A DNA stretch of 64,000 nt from Udaeobacter sp963725505. Its GTDB lineage: Bacteria > Verrucomicrobiota > Verrucomicrobiia > Chthoniobacterales > UBA10450. The stretch covers positions 310,001-374,000 of the forward strand of contig CAVRYN010000005.1 of assembly GCA_963725505.1 (NCBI GenBank), in the 5' to 3' direction. The notes beneath the pieces were generated by a model. The model searched no databases and had not been told where the DNA came from. It saw only the letters and a program-made list of their open reading frames with translations. Shown piece by piece: positions 36,381 to 45,605 of the stretch (the first letter of the stretch is position 1; every line of letters begins with the position of its first letter). The translations under genes were made by a program, and so were the position numbers.

Positions 36381-37952
36381 TGGAGCCGCGCCCAGATAAG
36401 GGAGTGGGCGCGCCCTCGCGCGGAACCGCGGGCCCTGTGCGGCCCGAGGGCGGGCCGACTCCAAGCCAGCGGTGTCCAAGCGAGTCCAGTCTCGTCCGCG
36501 CTCTGGGACCGATCGACGCGACGATGATCGTGATCGGCTCGATGATCGGCTCGGGCATCTTCATCACCTCAGCGGAATCATCGCGGCTGAGCGGCGCGCC
36601 GGGCTGGCTGCTGCTCGCGTGGGCAGTTGCCGGTTTGCTCACCATCACCGGCGCGTTGTGTTGCTCGGAGCTTGGCGACCATGATGCCGCGCGCGGGTGG
36701 CGTTTACGTTTTTCTACGCGAAGCATACGGAACCCCGATTGGATTTTTGTACGGCTGGACGCTGTTTCTTGTTATCCAGACGGGCACAATCGCTGCGGTA
36801 GCGATTGCGTTTGCAAAATTTCTCGGCGTTTTTGTTACAGCAGTTTCGCCGGACAATTACCTAATCCGGCCAATCGCATTCGGCGGCTACGCGATCAGTC
36901 TGTCAATGGAACAACTGGTCGCGATTGCATTGATCGCGTTGCTGACATGGACGAACACACGCGGGCTTGAAATCGGGAAGATTGTCCAAAACACATTCAC
37001 CTTTGCAAAAACGGTAGCCCTCGCCGCCGTGGTGGTGATCGGTTTGTCGTTAGGCTGGCACGCGACCAGCGCGGCGCGGAGTGCGGCGTGGTGGAATTCG
37101 TGGGCCAACGGTTGGAGCCCGCAGATTGCCCAGCCTGGTTTCACATTCGTCGGTGGACTTGCTCTTGCGCTGCTTTTCGGAAAATCGATGGTCGGTCCGC
37201 TGTTTGCGCAGACTGCGTGGACGAATGTGACATTTGTCGGCAGCGAAGTGCGCGATCCAGGAAAAAATCTCGTGCGCGCGCTCGTGGTGGGGTGCGGCGT
37301 GGTGGTGATGCTTTATTTGCTGGCCAACCTTGCCTATCTCGCCGTGTTGCCGTTTCCGGAAATCCAGCACGCGCCGCAAAATCGCGTGGCCGTGGCGATG
37401 ATGAACGCTGTCTTCGGTCATGCGGGCATGATGTGCATGGCTGCTGCGATCATGGTTTCCACTTTTGGTTGCGACAACGGACTGATTCTTTCCGGCGCGC
37501 GCGTTTACTATGCGATGGCGCGCGATCGGTTGTTTTTCCAAAAAGTCGCGACCACAAATCGCTTTCATGTTCCTGCGGCGGCGCTAGTGACGCAGGCAAT
37601 CTGGACTGCGTGTCTAACGTTGCCGCGCACGGTGACAATCAACCCCGCAACGCACGAGGTCGCTTACGGAAACGTTTACAACCAACTGCTCGAATACATC
37701 GTCTCGGCCGATCTGCTCTTTTACGTTCTAATGGTTGCTGCGGTAATGCTTTTGAGACGCAAAAGACCGGAGGCAGAACGTCCATATCGTACCTGGGGTT
37801 ATCCGATCGTTCCAGTCATCTCGATCTTGCTGGCTGGCTTGTTGATTGTCGATCTTGCCTGTCTCGCGCCGACAACTTCTGGAATTGGCATCCTGATCGT
37901 GTTGACTGGCGTGCCGGCCTATTTTTTCTGGCGCAAGCTTGCGCGGGTTTGA
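36380..37952 (+). CDS. APC-superfamily amino acid permease (frameshift near 36673)
   Basis: About 523 residues, 12 membrane segments. The family start is LGPIDATMIVIGSMIGSGIF (~residue 42), with the substrate-site GSGIF. One surplus G in CTTGGCGACC (36669-36678) shifts the frame; beyond it MMPRAGGVYVFLREAYGTPI and GFLYGWTLFLVIQTGTIAAV are canonical LAT-type text, and the C-terminus RPYRTWGYPIVPVI is intact. The first ~35 residues (KGVGAPSRGTAGPVRPEGG...) are translated from the right REP, so the native start was probably replaced. A paralogue lies at 48856-50199. Confidence 0.88.
36381..36464. repeat. class F REP palindrome, right of the RAYT and inside the permease frame
   Basis: Starts TGGAGCCGCGCC and ends GGGCCGACTCCAA, sharing GGCGCGCCCTCGCG and GCCCGAGGGC(C)GGCC blocks with the left copy. 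It is longer (84 against 66 bp) because of an extra ~18 bp in the left arm. Confidence 0.82.
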
Positions 37953-38030
37953 ACCCGCCTTCGGTCGCGGCGGCGACCTACAGCGCGGCAATCAAATCCA
38001 TTTCGCATTTGGGATGCGAATTGTTTTTGT

Positions 38031-38216
38031 ATGCCTGCAAAGTCAAAGAAACAACAGATGGCCGCCGGTGCGGCGCTTGCGGCGAAGCGTGGTAAACGCT
38101 CGGTGTCGTCGCTCAAAGGTGCTTCGCGAGGGATGTACAAATCAATGAGCAAAGCCGAGCTGCGCAGAATGGCCAAGACCAAGCGCAAGAAGCTGCCAAA
38201 GAAAAAGCGACGATAG
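38031..38216 (+). CDS. DUF3008 family small basic protein
   Basis: 61 residues. The N-terminus MPAKSKKQQMAAGAALAAKR and the SSLKGASRGMYKSMSKAELR segment match the small DUF3008 family, of unknown role; the C-terminus is Lys/Arg-rich (TKRKKLPKKKRR). The 78 bp before it hold a partial class A palindrome around 37965-37983. Confidence 0.8.
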   Translation: MPAKSKKQQMAAGAALAAKRGKRSVSSLKGASRGMYKSMSKAELRRMAKTKRKKLPKKKRR

Positions 38217-38245
38217 AACGAGCCGAAGCCGTTTGATCGCGAGTG

Positions 38246-39025
38246 TTATCCCTGGTGCATGGTCGCCATCGCCTGTCTCAAGGGTTCCAAGCTCACTTTG
38301 CTTGTCCCGGTAAAGGGATGGTCAAGCACATAGATCAAAAACAAGATCGAACTGATCATGACAGTGAGTGTGGTGGTGAGCAGGTATTGCGCCTTGATGT
38401 TTTTCATTCCGAAGAAAAAAGTGTAGGACACCGCAAACAGACAGCCAACAAGTAAGACCAGCCAGATAACTGGTGGAATTGTGTCGTTTCCGGCAAATAT
38501 TCTCAGCCGACGGTACTGAGCCAGATTATTTAAACATCGCAGCGATTCGGCGTAGAGCTCTCTGTTGGGAATCGATGTCGCATCCATCTGACTGAACAAT
38601 GTTCTGAGGCTGGCGTGAGCTCCGCCGGAATAGACGCCTATCTCTCCCTGTGACATCCTCTGTAGCTCATCGTTATAAACCGAAGCAACGTAATCTCTCA
38701 ATCCCTGCTGTATTATTTTCTTGGCAGGGTCAGGAAATGCTTCGGCGCTGTGAAAAAGATCCAGAACCTCGCTAGACTCCAGTTGGAGATTTTTCGTTGC
38801 GTCGTCGTATCCGCTCCACGTAACAAACACGACAAACGCCACCATTACGCCGTAAAAGAGGCCGAACGCATTGAAAATGATCGCAGCCACTTCGTGGTTC
38901 TCCTTTAGGACGTCCGCGGAATACTTCTTTCGCACCAGGTAGAGTCCAAAGAGAGCGAAGGAGGTGGTAATCGCCGAGACGATAAAAAACGAAATCGGCG
39001 GCGGTAAATTAAGCAGAAATTCCAT
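38246..39025 (-). CDS. DUF4239 (bestrophin-like) membrane protein
   Basis: 259 residues with two hydrophobic segments at the N-terminus (ISFFIVSAITTSFALFGLYL and IIFNAFGLFYGVMVAFVVFV), a helical soluble middle (~85-180) and two more at the C-terminus (VIWLVLLVGCLFAVSYTFFF and LLTTTLTVMISSILFLIYVL). HEVAAIIFNAFGLFYGVMVA is the conserved start of DUF4239. Function unknown; the domain is annotated bestrophin-like by fold only. Confidence 0.82.
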   Translation of the reverse strand: MEFLLNLPPPISFFIVSAITTSFALFGLYLVRKKYSADVLKENHEVAAIIFNAFGLFYGVMVAFVVFVTWSGYDDATKNLQLESSEVLDLFHSAEAFPDPAKKIIQQGLRDYVASVYNDELQRMSQGEIGVYSGGAHASLRTLFSQMDATSIPNRELYAESLRCLNNLAQYRRLRIFAGNDTIPPVIWLVLLVGCLFAVSYTFFFGMKNIKAQYLLTTTLTVMISSILFLIYVLDHPFTGTSKVSLEPLRQAMATMHQG

Positions 39026-39083
39026 GGCCTCCTCAGGTTCTCGCCAAAATCTCGATGAATTGTCGAGAGAAAAGAATCGTCTT

Positions 39084-39161
39084 CTGTAGCCGGGAGCGTT
39101 GACCCCGGCTAGGGACGAAACGATGCCACAAACCTGTCGGGGTCGTCGCCCCCGGCTACAG
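39084..39161. repeat. class A palindrome overlapping the recQ 3' end
   Basis: CTGTAGCCGGG-GCGTTGACCCCGGC at the left and GTCGGGG...GCCCCCGGCTACAG at the right. The recQ stop (39109-39111, minus) lies in it, so about 17 C-terminal codons are element DNA. Confidence 0.8.
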
Positions 39162-41380
39162 CGTCGCGCGCGGCAAATGCGCGAAAGATTCTCAGCAGCC
39201 CAATATCGTATTTGTTACCGAGCAGCGCGCTTACATCGACAAGTCTTCCATCGCCGATCTGCCGGAACGCGGCGGCGATTTCCTCGCGTTGCGCAGCCGT
39301 AAAGAACCGATCAGACTCGAGCGATTGCCCGGATTCGATCGCGGTCACCAGATGACCGTAAATGGTGCTGGGCACAAAACCTCTGGCACGCGCGATTTGA
39401 TCGACTGATTCGCCTCTTTGAAATCGCCGCAGCGTTTCGGCCTCACTGTCATTCAAGCGGGACCGGCGTTGCCGGACCGGCGGACGAGAGTCGTCGGAAA
39501 ATGTTCGGCGCGGATTCGTCGCGAGATAATTTTTAATCTCGCTGAGAAACGGCTGGGCGAAATCCTTTAGCTTCTGTTCGCCGACGCCGGGAATGCGACG
39601 AAACTCGCTCGCGGTCGTCGGATAATTTCTCGCCATTTCACGAAGCGAAACATCGGAGAAAATCACGTAGGCGGGCACGTCGCGCTCGTCTGCAAGTTTG
39701 CGCCGCAAAGCGCGCAGTTGTTCAAAGAGCAGTTCGTCGCATTCGATCGCGCCTGCTCGCGGTTTCTCTTTCTGTGCGGCGATGTCGATCTGCTTGGTTA
39801 GCGTGATCGATGTCCGGTTTCGCAGCACTTCGCGACCCGTTGGCGTCAACGTCAATGTCGCAAATCTACCCGGAGCGCACTCGATGAGTCCCAGGCGCAA
39901 AAGCTCGCGCCCGATCGCCTGCCAGGCGTCGCGTTTCAAGTCGCGGCCAATGCCATAAGTGGAAAGTTCATTGTGCCGGCGTTGACGGACCATTTCCGTG
40001 TCCGCCCCGCGGAGAATATCGACAACATGATTCAAGCCGAATCCGAATCCGTGCCTCGCGTGAATGCGATAGACGCAGGAAAGGAATTTCTGCGCGTGCA
40101 CTGTGCCGTCGAAAGTTTCGCGCGGCTGCAAACAATTATCGCAACCGTCGCATGGTACCTGCGAAAATGTTTCGCCGAAATATTCCAACAGCGTGGCGCG
40201 CCGGCATTCGCGCGTCTCGGCATAATGGACCATCTGTTGAAGTTGCGCCCGAGCGATCGTCGCTTCCTTTTCGCTCTTTTCATCGATGAAATGGAGTTGC
40301 TTGGCGACATCGCTGGCGCTGAAAAGCAGTACGCATTCGGCGGGCAAACCGTCGCGCCCGGCCCGGCCGGTCTCTTGATAATAGCTCTCCAGATTTTTCG
40401 GCAGATCATAATGCACAACGAAACGCACGTTCGGCTTATTGATGCCCATTCCGAACGCGATGGTTGCGGTGATGACGCGGACATCGTCGCGCAAAAACGA
40501 TTCCTGATGTTTTGTGCGCTCTGTGGCTGTGAGACCAGCGTGATACGGTTTCGCGCTGATGCCATCTTCGTTAAGATTGCGCGCCAGCGAATCGGTGCTC
40601 TTGCGGCTCGCACAATAAATGATGCCGCTGTCGTTAGGCCGGCTGCGGATGAACGCCAGCAGTTGTTCGTAGGGCGCCGATTTGGGAACAACACGATAGG
40701 TCAGGTTCGGCCGGTTAAAGCTGGCGACGTAACAGCGCGGCTCGCGCAGCTGCAATTGCTGGATGATGTCGATCCGCACCCGCTCGGTAGCCGTCGCGGT
40801 GAGCGCCATGATCGGCACGTCCGGAAAATGTTTCCGCAATTTTTTCAGCTCACGATATTCCGGCCGGAAATCGTGGCCCCACTCGCTGATGCAATGCGCT
40901 TCGTCGATGGCGAATCTGCGCGATGTTCCAGTTAAGCGCGCGCTCCAAAAATGTCTCGAGCATCAATCGCTCCGGCGCGACGTAGAGCATCCGGTACTCG
41001 CCGCGATGCAGCCCGCGCCAGCGCGCCTTCGCCTCGTCCCGGTCCAGCGTCGAATTCAAGTAGGTCGCCGGGATCCCGCTGGTTTGCAGCGCATCGACCT
41101 GATCTTTCATGAGCGAAATGAGCGGCGAAACCACAATGGTCAGCCCCTCGCGCATCAAAGCCGGCAATTGAAAACAGAGCGACTTGCCGCCGCCGGTCGG
41201 CATCAACACAAACACATCGCGCCCGGCCAGCGAATCGGTGATGATCTCCCGCTGCAATGGCCGGAATTGGTCGTGCCCGAAATGTTTCTTTAGCGTGCCG
41301 AGCAGATCCACGTGTCTTTGTCTATCAAAGTGTTCGTATTCTGCGCGACTTAACTGTAGCGCGAAGCTGTCAGCTCCCAC
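39109..41380 (-). CDS. recQ: ATP-dependent DNA helicase RecQ (frameshift near 40915)
   Basis: 3'-5' helicase for recombination and fork repair. Helicase motifs: QFRPLQREIITDSLAGRDVF (motif 0), VLMPTGGGKSLCF (I), IVVSPLISLMKDQVDAL (Ia); one extra base at 40915 breaks the frame just before the DEAH motif II, which reads FAIDEAHCISEWGHDFRPEY once removed. Then MALTATATERVR (III), IIYCASRKSTDSLARNL (IV), ATIAFGMGINKPNVRFV (V) and ESYYQETGRAGRDG (VI), a Cys4 zinc site CRRATLLEYFGE...CDGCDNC, HRDC domain and C-terminal HTH. Start is GTG at 41380, partly repeat-derived; GTG at 41311 (VDLLGTLKKHFGHDQ) may be native. Confidence 0.92.
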
Positions 41381-41394
41381 GAAATGGATGCGAT

Positions 41395-41992
41395 TTATTT
41401 CTGCCGTTTCAGACGAAAACCGTCGGCCATCGCGCCGTAGCCCATCGCGTATTCAATCAACCCAACGCCTTTTTTCCAGACGATCTTTGAGAAATGACCT
41501 GAGTTATGGCTGGCAAGGTAGGTGCATTCGTCACCTTTGACCTCGATCGTGGTTGTCCACGGGCCATCTTCATGATCCAACTTGCCGCTGCGTGATCCCG
41601 CGGACATCTCCCTCCTCAAACGTTGGCGGCTTGTCCATCGCGGAGATTTTCTTAACGGCGGCGTCATTGTTCTCTTCGTTTAGCAGAACGATCCGGTCAT
41701 CTGTGACGATGAAATAATCCGGCGGAATTTCACGCTTCTTCGGTGCGCGCGATTTTAGATCGGTGAATTCGATTTTGAAGATCGCGCCCCATGGCATCTT
41801 GGCGAGCCGCGTCGTAATCACTCGCGCCGTTAGCGGAATTTCCTCCTTTGAAGTGTCATCGCTCCATTCCGTTCCTCGAAATTTGGCGGATACCGGCTTG
41901 TCGTCCCGCGCATCGAGAAATGGATTCGCGGCGTAAGCAGAAACCGACAGCAAGATCGACATCGTCATTGTCGCGATCCGGCAGCAGTTCAC
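41395..41992 (-). CDS. exported hypothetical protein (frameshift near 41590)
   Basis: About 199 residues when joined. Signal peptide TMTMSILLSVSAYAANPFLD, then a repetitive-free soluble domain: VITTRLAKMPWGAIFKIEFT (~60) and PPDYFIVTDDRIVLLNEEN (~88). One frame ends at RGITQRQVGS; the continuing text DHEDGPWTTTIEVKGDECTY and FSKIVWKKGVGLIEYAMGYG lies one frame over. No family recognised. Its stop is 14 nt before the recQ GTG, same strand. Confidence 0.65.
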
Positions 41993-42079
41993 GGCGTAAT
42001 CTTAACAACCAAAGGATTGACAGTGCACGCTCGAAATTCTTAAAAAGACGTATCAAGCCAGCAAACCTAGACTCGCCTG

Positions 42080-42763
42080 ATGAAATCACCTTTCGTCATT
42101 TGCATTCTCTTCTTACTAATTTGCGCGAGGGGCTCCGCTCAAGAAAACTTTCGCGGCGGAATTGTCTATGGTCCCAAAGCTGCGTTTAACATCAGCGCGC
42201 CCGAAGGCTGGGTTCTGGACAACGAGTCTGGTAAAAATCAGGGATTACCGTGCGTTCTTTATCCAAAAGGTGAATCCTGGGCTGAACGCGCGAACGGTGA
42301 TGTACGCGAAGATCGCGAGCACTCGAGTTTGAAGACGTGAACGCGTTCGCATGCAATGGCGATCAAAGACATGGAAATAAGCTACAGAAGTCGAGTGAGA
42401 AAATTCACGATTGGGATGAAAAAAAAAAATACGCGAAGATCGCGAGCACTCAGTTTGAAGACGTGAACGCGTTCGTAGCGATGGCGATCAAGGACATGGA
42501 AAACTCACGGAAAACCGAAGGAGAAAATCGCTTCCGGCAAAACCAAGGACGGGCACGATTATTTCATCAACGAATATCCTGCGACAAAGACTTACTCGCA
42601 ATGGGAACGCGTAGGCTACATCCAACTTCCACACGCGGTCGCTTACATCGTTCTTTCATCGCGCGATCATGCGAGTTACAAAAAGGATTCTGGCGCGCTG
42701 GAAGACGTGCTGAAAAACACTTTTATTTATCTCGAGCCGAAAAAAGACTCCGACAGCCGTTAA
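42080..42763 (+). pseudogene. exported hypothetical protein, broken by an internal duplication
   Basis: Signal peptide (VICILFLLICARGSAQENF) and start of a soluble domain FNISAPEGWVLDNESGKNQG are in one frame. After ~residue 72 the text breaks. The remainder can be followed in pieces: YAKIASTQFEDVNAFVAMAI in one frame and, near the end, FINEYPATKTYSQWERVGYI and FIYLEPKKDSDSR in another. A ~75-bp segment is present twice (42303 and 42430). The original was probably a ~185-residue secreted protein. Not recognised. Confidence 0.6.
42303..42502. repeat. imperfect direct duplication inside the broken gene
   Basis: 42303-42377 and 42430-42502 both begin TACGCGAAGATCGCGAGCAC and end GGACATGGAAA/AGACATGGAAA, with a few differences. 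They are 127 bp apart, separated by unrelated sequence ending in an 11-A run (42419-42429). Confidence 0.85.
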
Positions 42764-42815
42764 GTATCTAGCAAGAACTGGCTGTCACATCCGCTGTAAA
42801 TAGCTGCCAACTTTT

Positions 42816-44890
42816 TCAAGCGCGTCGTTCTTTAATCGACTGCAAAATCTCGGCGATCGCTTCAGCGCGTGGTTTGGCGCCGAGATTGCCTTTGCCGTGG
42901 ACGCGGACGCTGACGGCATTGGCTTCCATGTCGCGTTTTCCGATCACGAACATGGTGTGGACTTTCATTTGTTCGGCGCGCTGGATTTTGCCGTTGATCT
43001 TGTCGGAGCTTTCGTCGATTTCCGCGCGGACTTGATGAGCGCGCAGTTCGTTCAGAATCGATCGCGCGTAATCGATTAGCTTCGGATCGTCGCTGATGGT
43101 GAGGATCCGCACCTGCTCAGGCGAGAGCCAGAGCGGAAAATTGCCGGCGTAATGTTCGATTAGAAATCCAATGAAACGTTCGTGCGTGCCGAGCGGCGCG
43201 CGATGGATGCAGATCGGGATCTTGTCGATGTTGTCGCGGTCCTTATAGCGAAGATCAAAATTGCGCGGCTGCGCGAAATCGACCTGGTTGGTCGCGATGG
43301 AAAACTCGCGTCCGATCACGCTCCAGGCTTGCACGTCGATCTTCGGTCCGTAAAACGCCGCTTCGTTCGGCACTTCGACGTAGTTGATCCCGGAATTTTT
43401 TAGCACGTTGCGCGTCATCTCTTCGGTCTTTTTCCAAAGCTCCGGTTCATCGACAAATTTCTGGCCAAGCTTCGATGGATCGTGCGTCGAGAAACGCATC
43501 AGATATTTCTCGATCCCGAAGAGCTTGAAATATTTCAGATACATTTCGTTCACGGCGTTGAATTCCGCTTCGAACTGCTCCGGCGTGCAGTAAATGTGCG
43601 CGTCGTTCATCTGCAGCGAGCGCACCCGCATGAGTCCGAATAACTCGCCGCTCTTCTCGTACCGATAGTCCGTCCCGTATTCCGCCAGCCGCAACGGCAG
43701 ATCGCGATAACTGCGCGGCATCGCCGCAAACAACTTGTGATGATGCGGACAGTTCATCGCTTTGAGGTAGTAGCGATCTCGAGCACATCGGCCTACTGAG
43801 CGTCAGTCACTAAGTCTGGCGATGACGTCATCGTTCGCAGCCTTGTTGAAGGCGTTCGCTGCTTCTCGGCGCTCTGCAACGTCTCGATGAACTGTCGATC
43901 TCGCGCTATCGCATTCTTGCAACGATTCTTCAAGCATTCAGCTCATTGAGTCGCTCGAAGCTGTTCACTGCAGTCTTCTGCGATTCAGCTTTTCGCGGTT
44001 CGCATTGCTCTCAGTAATCAGCGTTGTCCTTCGTCTTCGTCGCAGCTCCATCGGCGGAAACATCGACTCGGCGTAGTAGGGGAGGTGACCGCTCTTTCTG
44101 TACAGGCTTTCGCGCGCGATGTGCGGCGTGCGCACGCGTTGATAGCCGGCGGCGAACTCGGTTTCTTTCGCGAGCTTCTCCAGTTCCTCGGCGATCGCTG
44201 CGCCGCGCGGCAGAAACATCGGCAAGCCCGGGCCCGACATCGTCGTCGAACACAAAAGTCTCCAGTTCTCTTGCCAAGCTTGCGATGATCGCGCTTCTTC
44301 GCTTCCTCGAGCATGGCGAAGTAGTCGTCGAGTTCCTTTTTGGTTTTGAACGCGGTGCCGTAAACGCGCTGCAACTGCGGATTCTTTTCGTCGCCCTTGT
44401 AGTACGCGCTCGCCACGCTGGTGAGCTTGAATGCGCCGATGTTTCCCGTGCGCATCACGTGCGGCCCGGCGCAGAGATCGATGAAATCGCCGCTGCGATA
44501 GAGCGAAATCTTTTCGTCCGGCGGAATGTTTTCGATGATGTCGAGCTTGAATTTGCTCGGCTCGGATCGTTCGCTCAGCGCGGCGAGCCGGCCTTTCTTG
44601 CCGAGCGCGAGCGCTTCGTCGCGCGAAACTTCCATGCGCTCAAACGGATGATTCGCTTTGATCTCCTTTTTCATCTCGGCTTCGATTTTCTCGAAATCAT
44701 CGGGCGAAATGCGGTGCGGAAGATCGACGTCGTAATAGAAACCGTTTTCCACCGGCGGCCCGGCCGCGAACTGCGCTTCCGGCCAAATCTTTAAAATGGC
44801 CGTCGCAAGTACGTGCGACGCCGAATGACGCAGACGTTCCAAGTCCGTCATCTGCTCGCGCTGCTCCAAAGTTTTGCGTTCCTCAGACAT
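42816..44890 (-). pseudogene. thrS: threonyl-tRNA synthetase, disrupted by an insertion and frameshifts
   Basis: Charges tRNA-Thr. Start MSEERKTLEQREQMTDLERL at 44890; there is no TGS domain. Editing-domain (SAD) text: HSASHVLATAILKIWPEAQF and ISLYRSGDFIDLCAGPHVM. Class II core: GLPMFLPRGAAIAEELEKLA, MNCPHHHKLFAAMPRSYRDL, RYEKSGELFGLMRVRSLQMN, then anticodon-binding QVRILTISDDPKLIDYARSI. The reading frame changes near 44270 and 44232 and the gene is interrupted at 43773-44016 by foreign sequence. Excising that and two single bases restores a normal ~600-residue enzyme. As an essential gene it should not be dead unless another copy exists. Confidence 0.87.
43773..44016. other. 244-bp insertion in thrS with a 4-bp direct repeat at its ends
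   Basis: AGTA occurs at 43769-43772 and 44013-44016. Removing 244 bp rejoins thrS codons to give DNADYYLKAMNCPHH on the minus strand, so the boundary is exact. The insert has no clear terminal inverted repeats. On its minus strand an ATG frame of 44 residues (43803-43937) contains VAERREAANAFNKAANDDVI. I do not recognise the sequence. Confidence 0.7.
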
Positions 44891-44895
44891 AAATT

Positions 44896-44935
44896 GAGAG
44901 ATTCCTCGGCTGCGCTGCGCTCCGCTCGGAATGAC
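44896..44935. repeat. class B half element upstream of thrS
   Basis: GAGAGATTCCTCGGC...CTCGGAATGAC matches the right half of class B repeats, including the sequence at 48821. It lies between the thrS start and a duplicate of the thrS 5' end. Confidence 0.7.
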
Positions 44936-44939
44936 AAAA

Positions 44940-45027
44940 CGCAAGTACACGGTTCGCTGAATGACGCAGACGCTCCAGGTCCGTCATCTGCGTCGCGCTG
45001 CTCCAAAGTTTTCCGTTCTTCATTCAT
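44940..45027 (-). repeat. duplicate of the thrS 5' end
   Basis: Matches 44808-44890 with scattered differences; on the minus strand it reads MNEERKTLEQR, like the thrS start MSEERKTLEQR, then loses frame. It covers roughly the first 28 codons. The class B half element lies exactly between the copies. Confidence 0.8.
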
Positions 45028-45043
45028 GAAAAGCCGGTGAAAT

Positions 45044-45071
45044 TAACCACGAAGAGCACGAAGGACACGAA
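45044..45071. repeat. class C CACGAAG half repeat
   Basis: TTAACCACGAAGAGCACGAA followed by GGACACGA, like the left half of 2536-2609. The rest of the 45028-45172 gap holds no gene I can support. Confidence 0.6.
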
Positions 45072-45172
45072 GAATTTGCTCGCAAGGACGAACGACCCTT
45101 TGTCACACAATCGTAACTTGGCAGATATCGTGCGTCGTTTTTACTCTCGCCTCACCGATTAAACTCGACCCG

Positions 45173-45538
45173 ATGAATCCTGCGGAGCTTTTTCGTAAAG
45201 AAACCGACACGCTGCAGCTCGCGCCTGGCGATTTCCTTTTCCGGGAAGGTGACAGGGGCGAGAAGATGTACGTGTTGTTGGAGGGAGAAATCGAGATCTT
45301 ACTTGGCGATTTCGTACTCGAAACGGTAGGGCAAGGCGCACTGATCGGGGAGATGGCACTGATTCACGACAGCCCGCGTACTGCCACCGCCGTCGCGAAG
45401 ACCCCGTGTCGCCTGGCTGAAATCAACCGACGACGGTTCCATTTTCTCGTTCAGCAGACGCCGCACTTTGCCACGCACGTGATGAGAACGCTCGCTGATC
45501 GCTTGCGTCACATGAACGCTGTCGCGGCTGCGCGGTAG
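45173..45538 (+). CDS. cyclic nucleotide-binding domain protein
   Basis: 121 residues making a single CRP-type cNMP-binding beta barrel. LAPGDFLFREGDRGEKMYVL (~residue 16) and LEGEIEILL, then the phosphate-binding cassette GALIGEMALIHDSPRTATAV (~61), where E-M-A and the SPRTATA Arg-Thr are conserved. There is no DNA-binding helix-turn-helix, so it is a stand-alone sensor or regulates a partner. Confidence 0.87.
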   Translation: MNPAELFRKETDTLQLAPGDFLFREGDRGEKMYVLLEGEIEILLGDFVLETVGQGALIGEMALIHDSPRTATAVAKTPCRLAEINRRRFHFLVQQTPHFATHVMRTLADRLRHMNAVAAAR

Positions 45539-45605
45539 CAAATCCTGGCAAAACCAAAGCGCGTGCTGCTTTCACGGCATTGCACTCGGCGCTATTCTTT
45601 GGGAA

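Larger units (their letters stand above)
35845..36464. mobile_element. REP-RAYT-REP unit (REPtron-like)
   Basis: Two homologous REP palindromes in direct orientation flank the transposase core. The unit sits exactly between pxpA and an amino acid permease, with coding frames overlapping at both ends. I see no target-site duplication. Confidence 0.7.

Noticed and set aside
37088..38095. 335-residue plus-strand frame
   Set aside because: Alternative frame of the permease; Cys/Arg/Ser-rich, no hydrophobic pattern.
39973..40935. 320-residue plus-strand frame
   Set aside because: Antisense to recQ helicase motifs, which are unmistakable on the minus strand; composition reflects the complementary codons.
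42419..42429. Programmed slippage at an 11-A run
   Set aside because: The gene is already broken on both sides and duplicated; slippage would not restore one frame.
43803..43937. Phage lysis-type (spanin-like) gene in the thrS insertion
   Set aside because: The 44-residue frame has a vague helical, charged look only; no signal, lipobox or neighbouring lysis gene, so I do not name it.
44024..44794. 256-residue plus-strand frame
   Set aside because: Antisense to thrS, whose SAD and class II motifs are clear.
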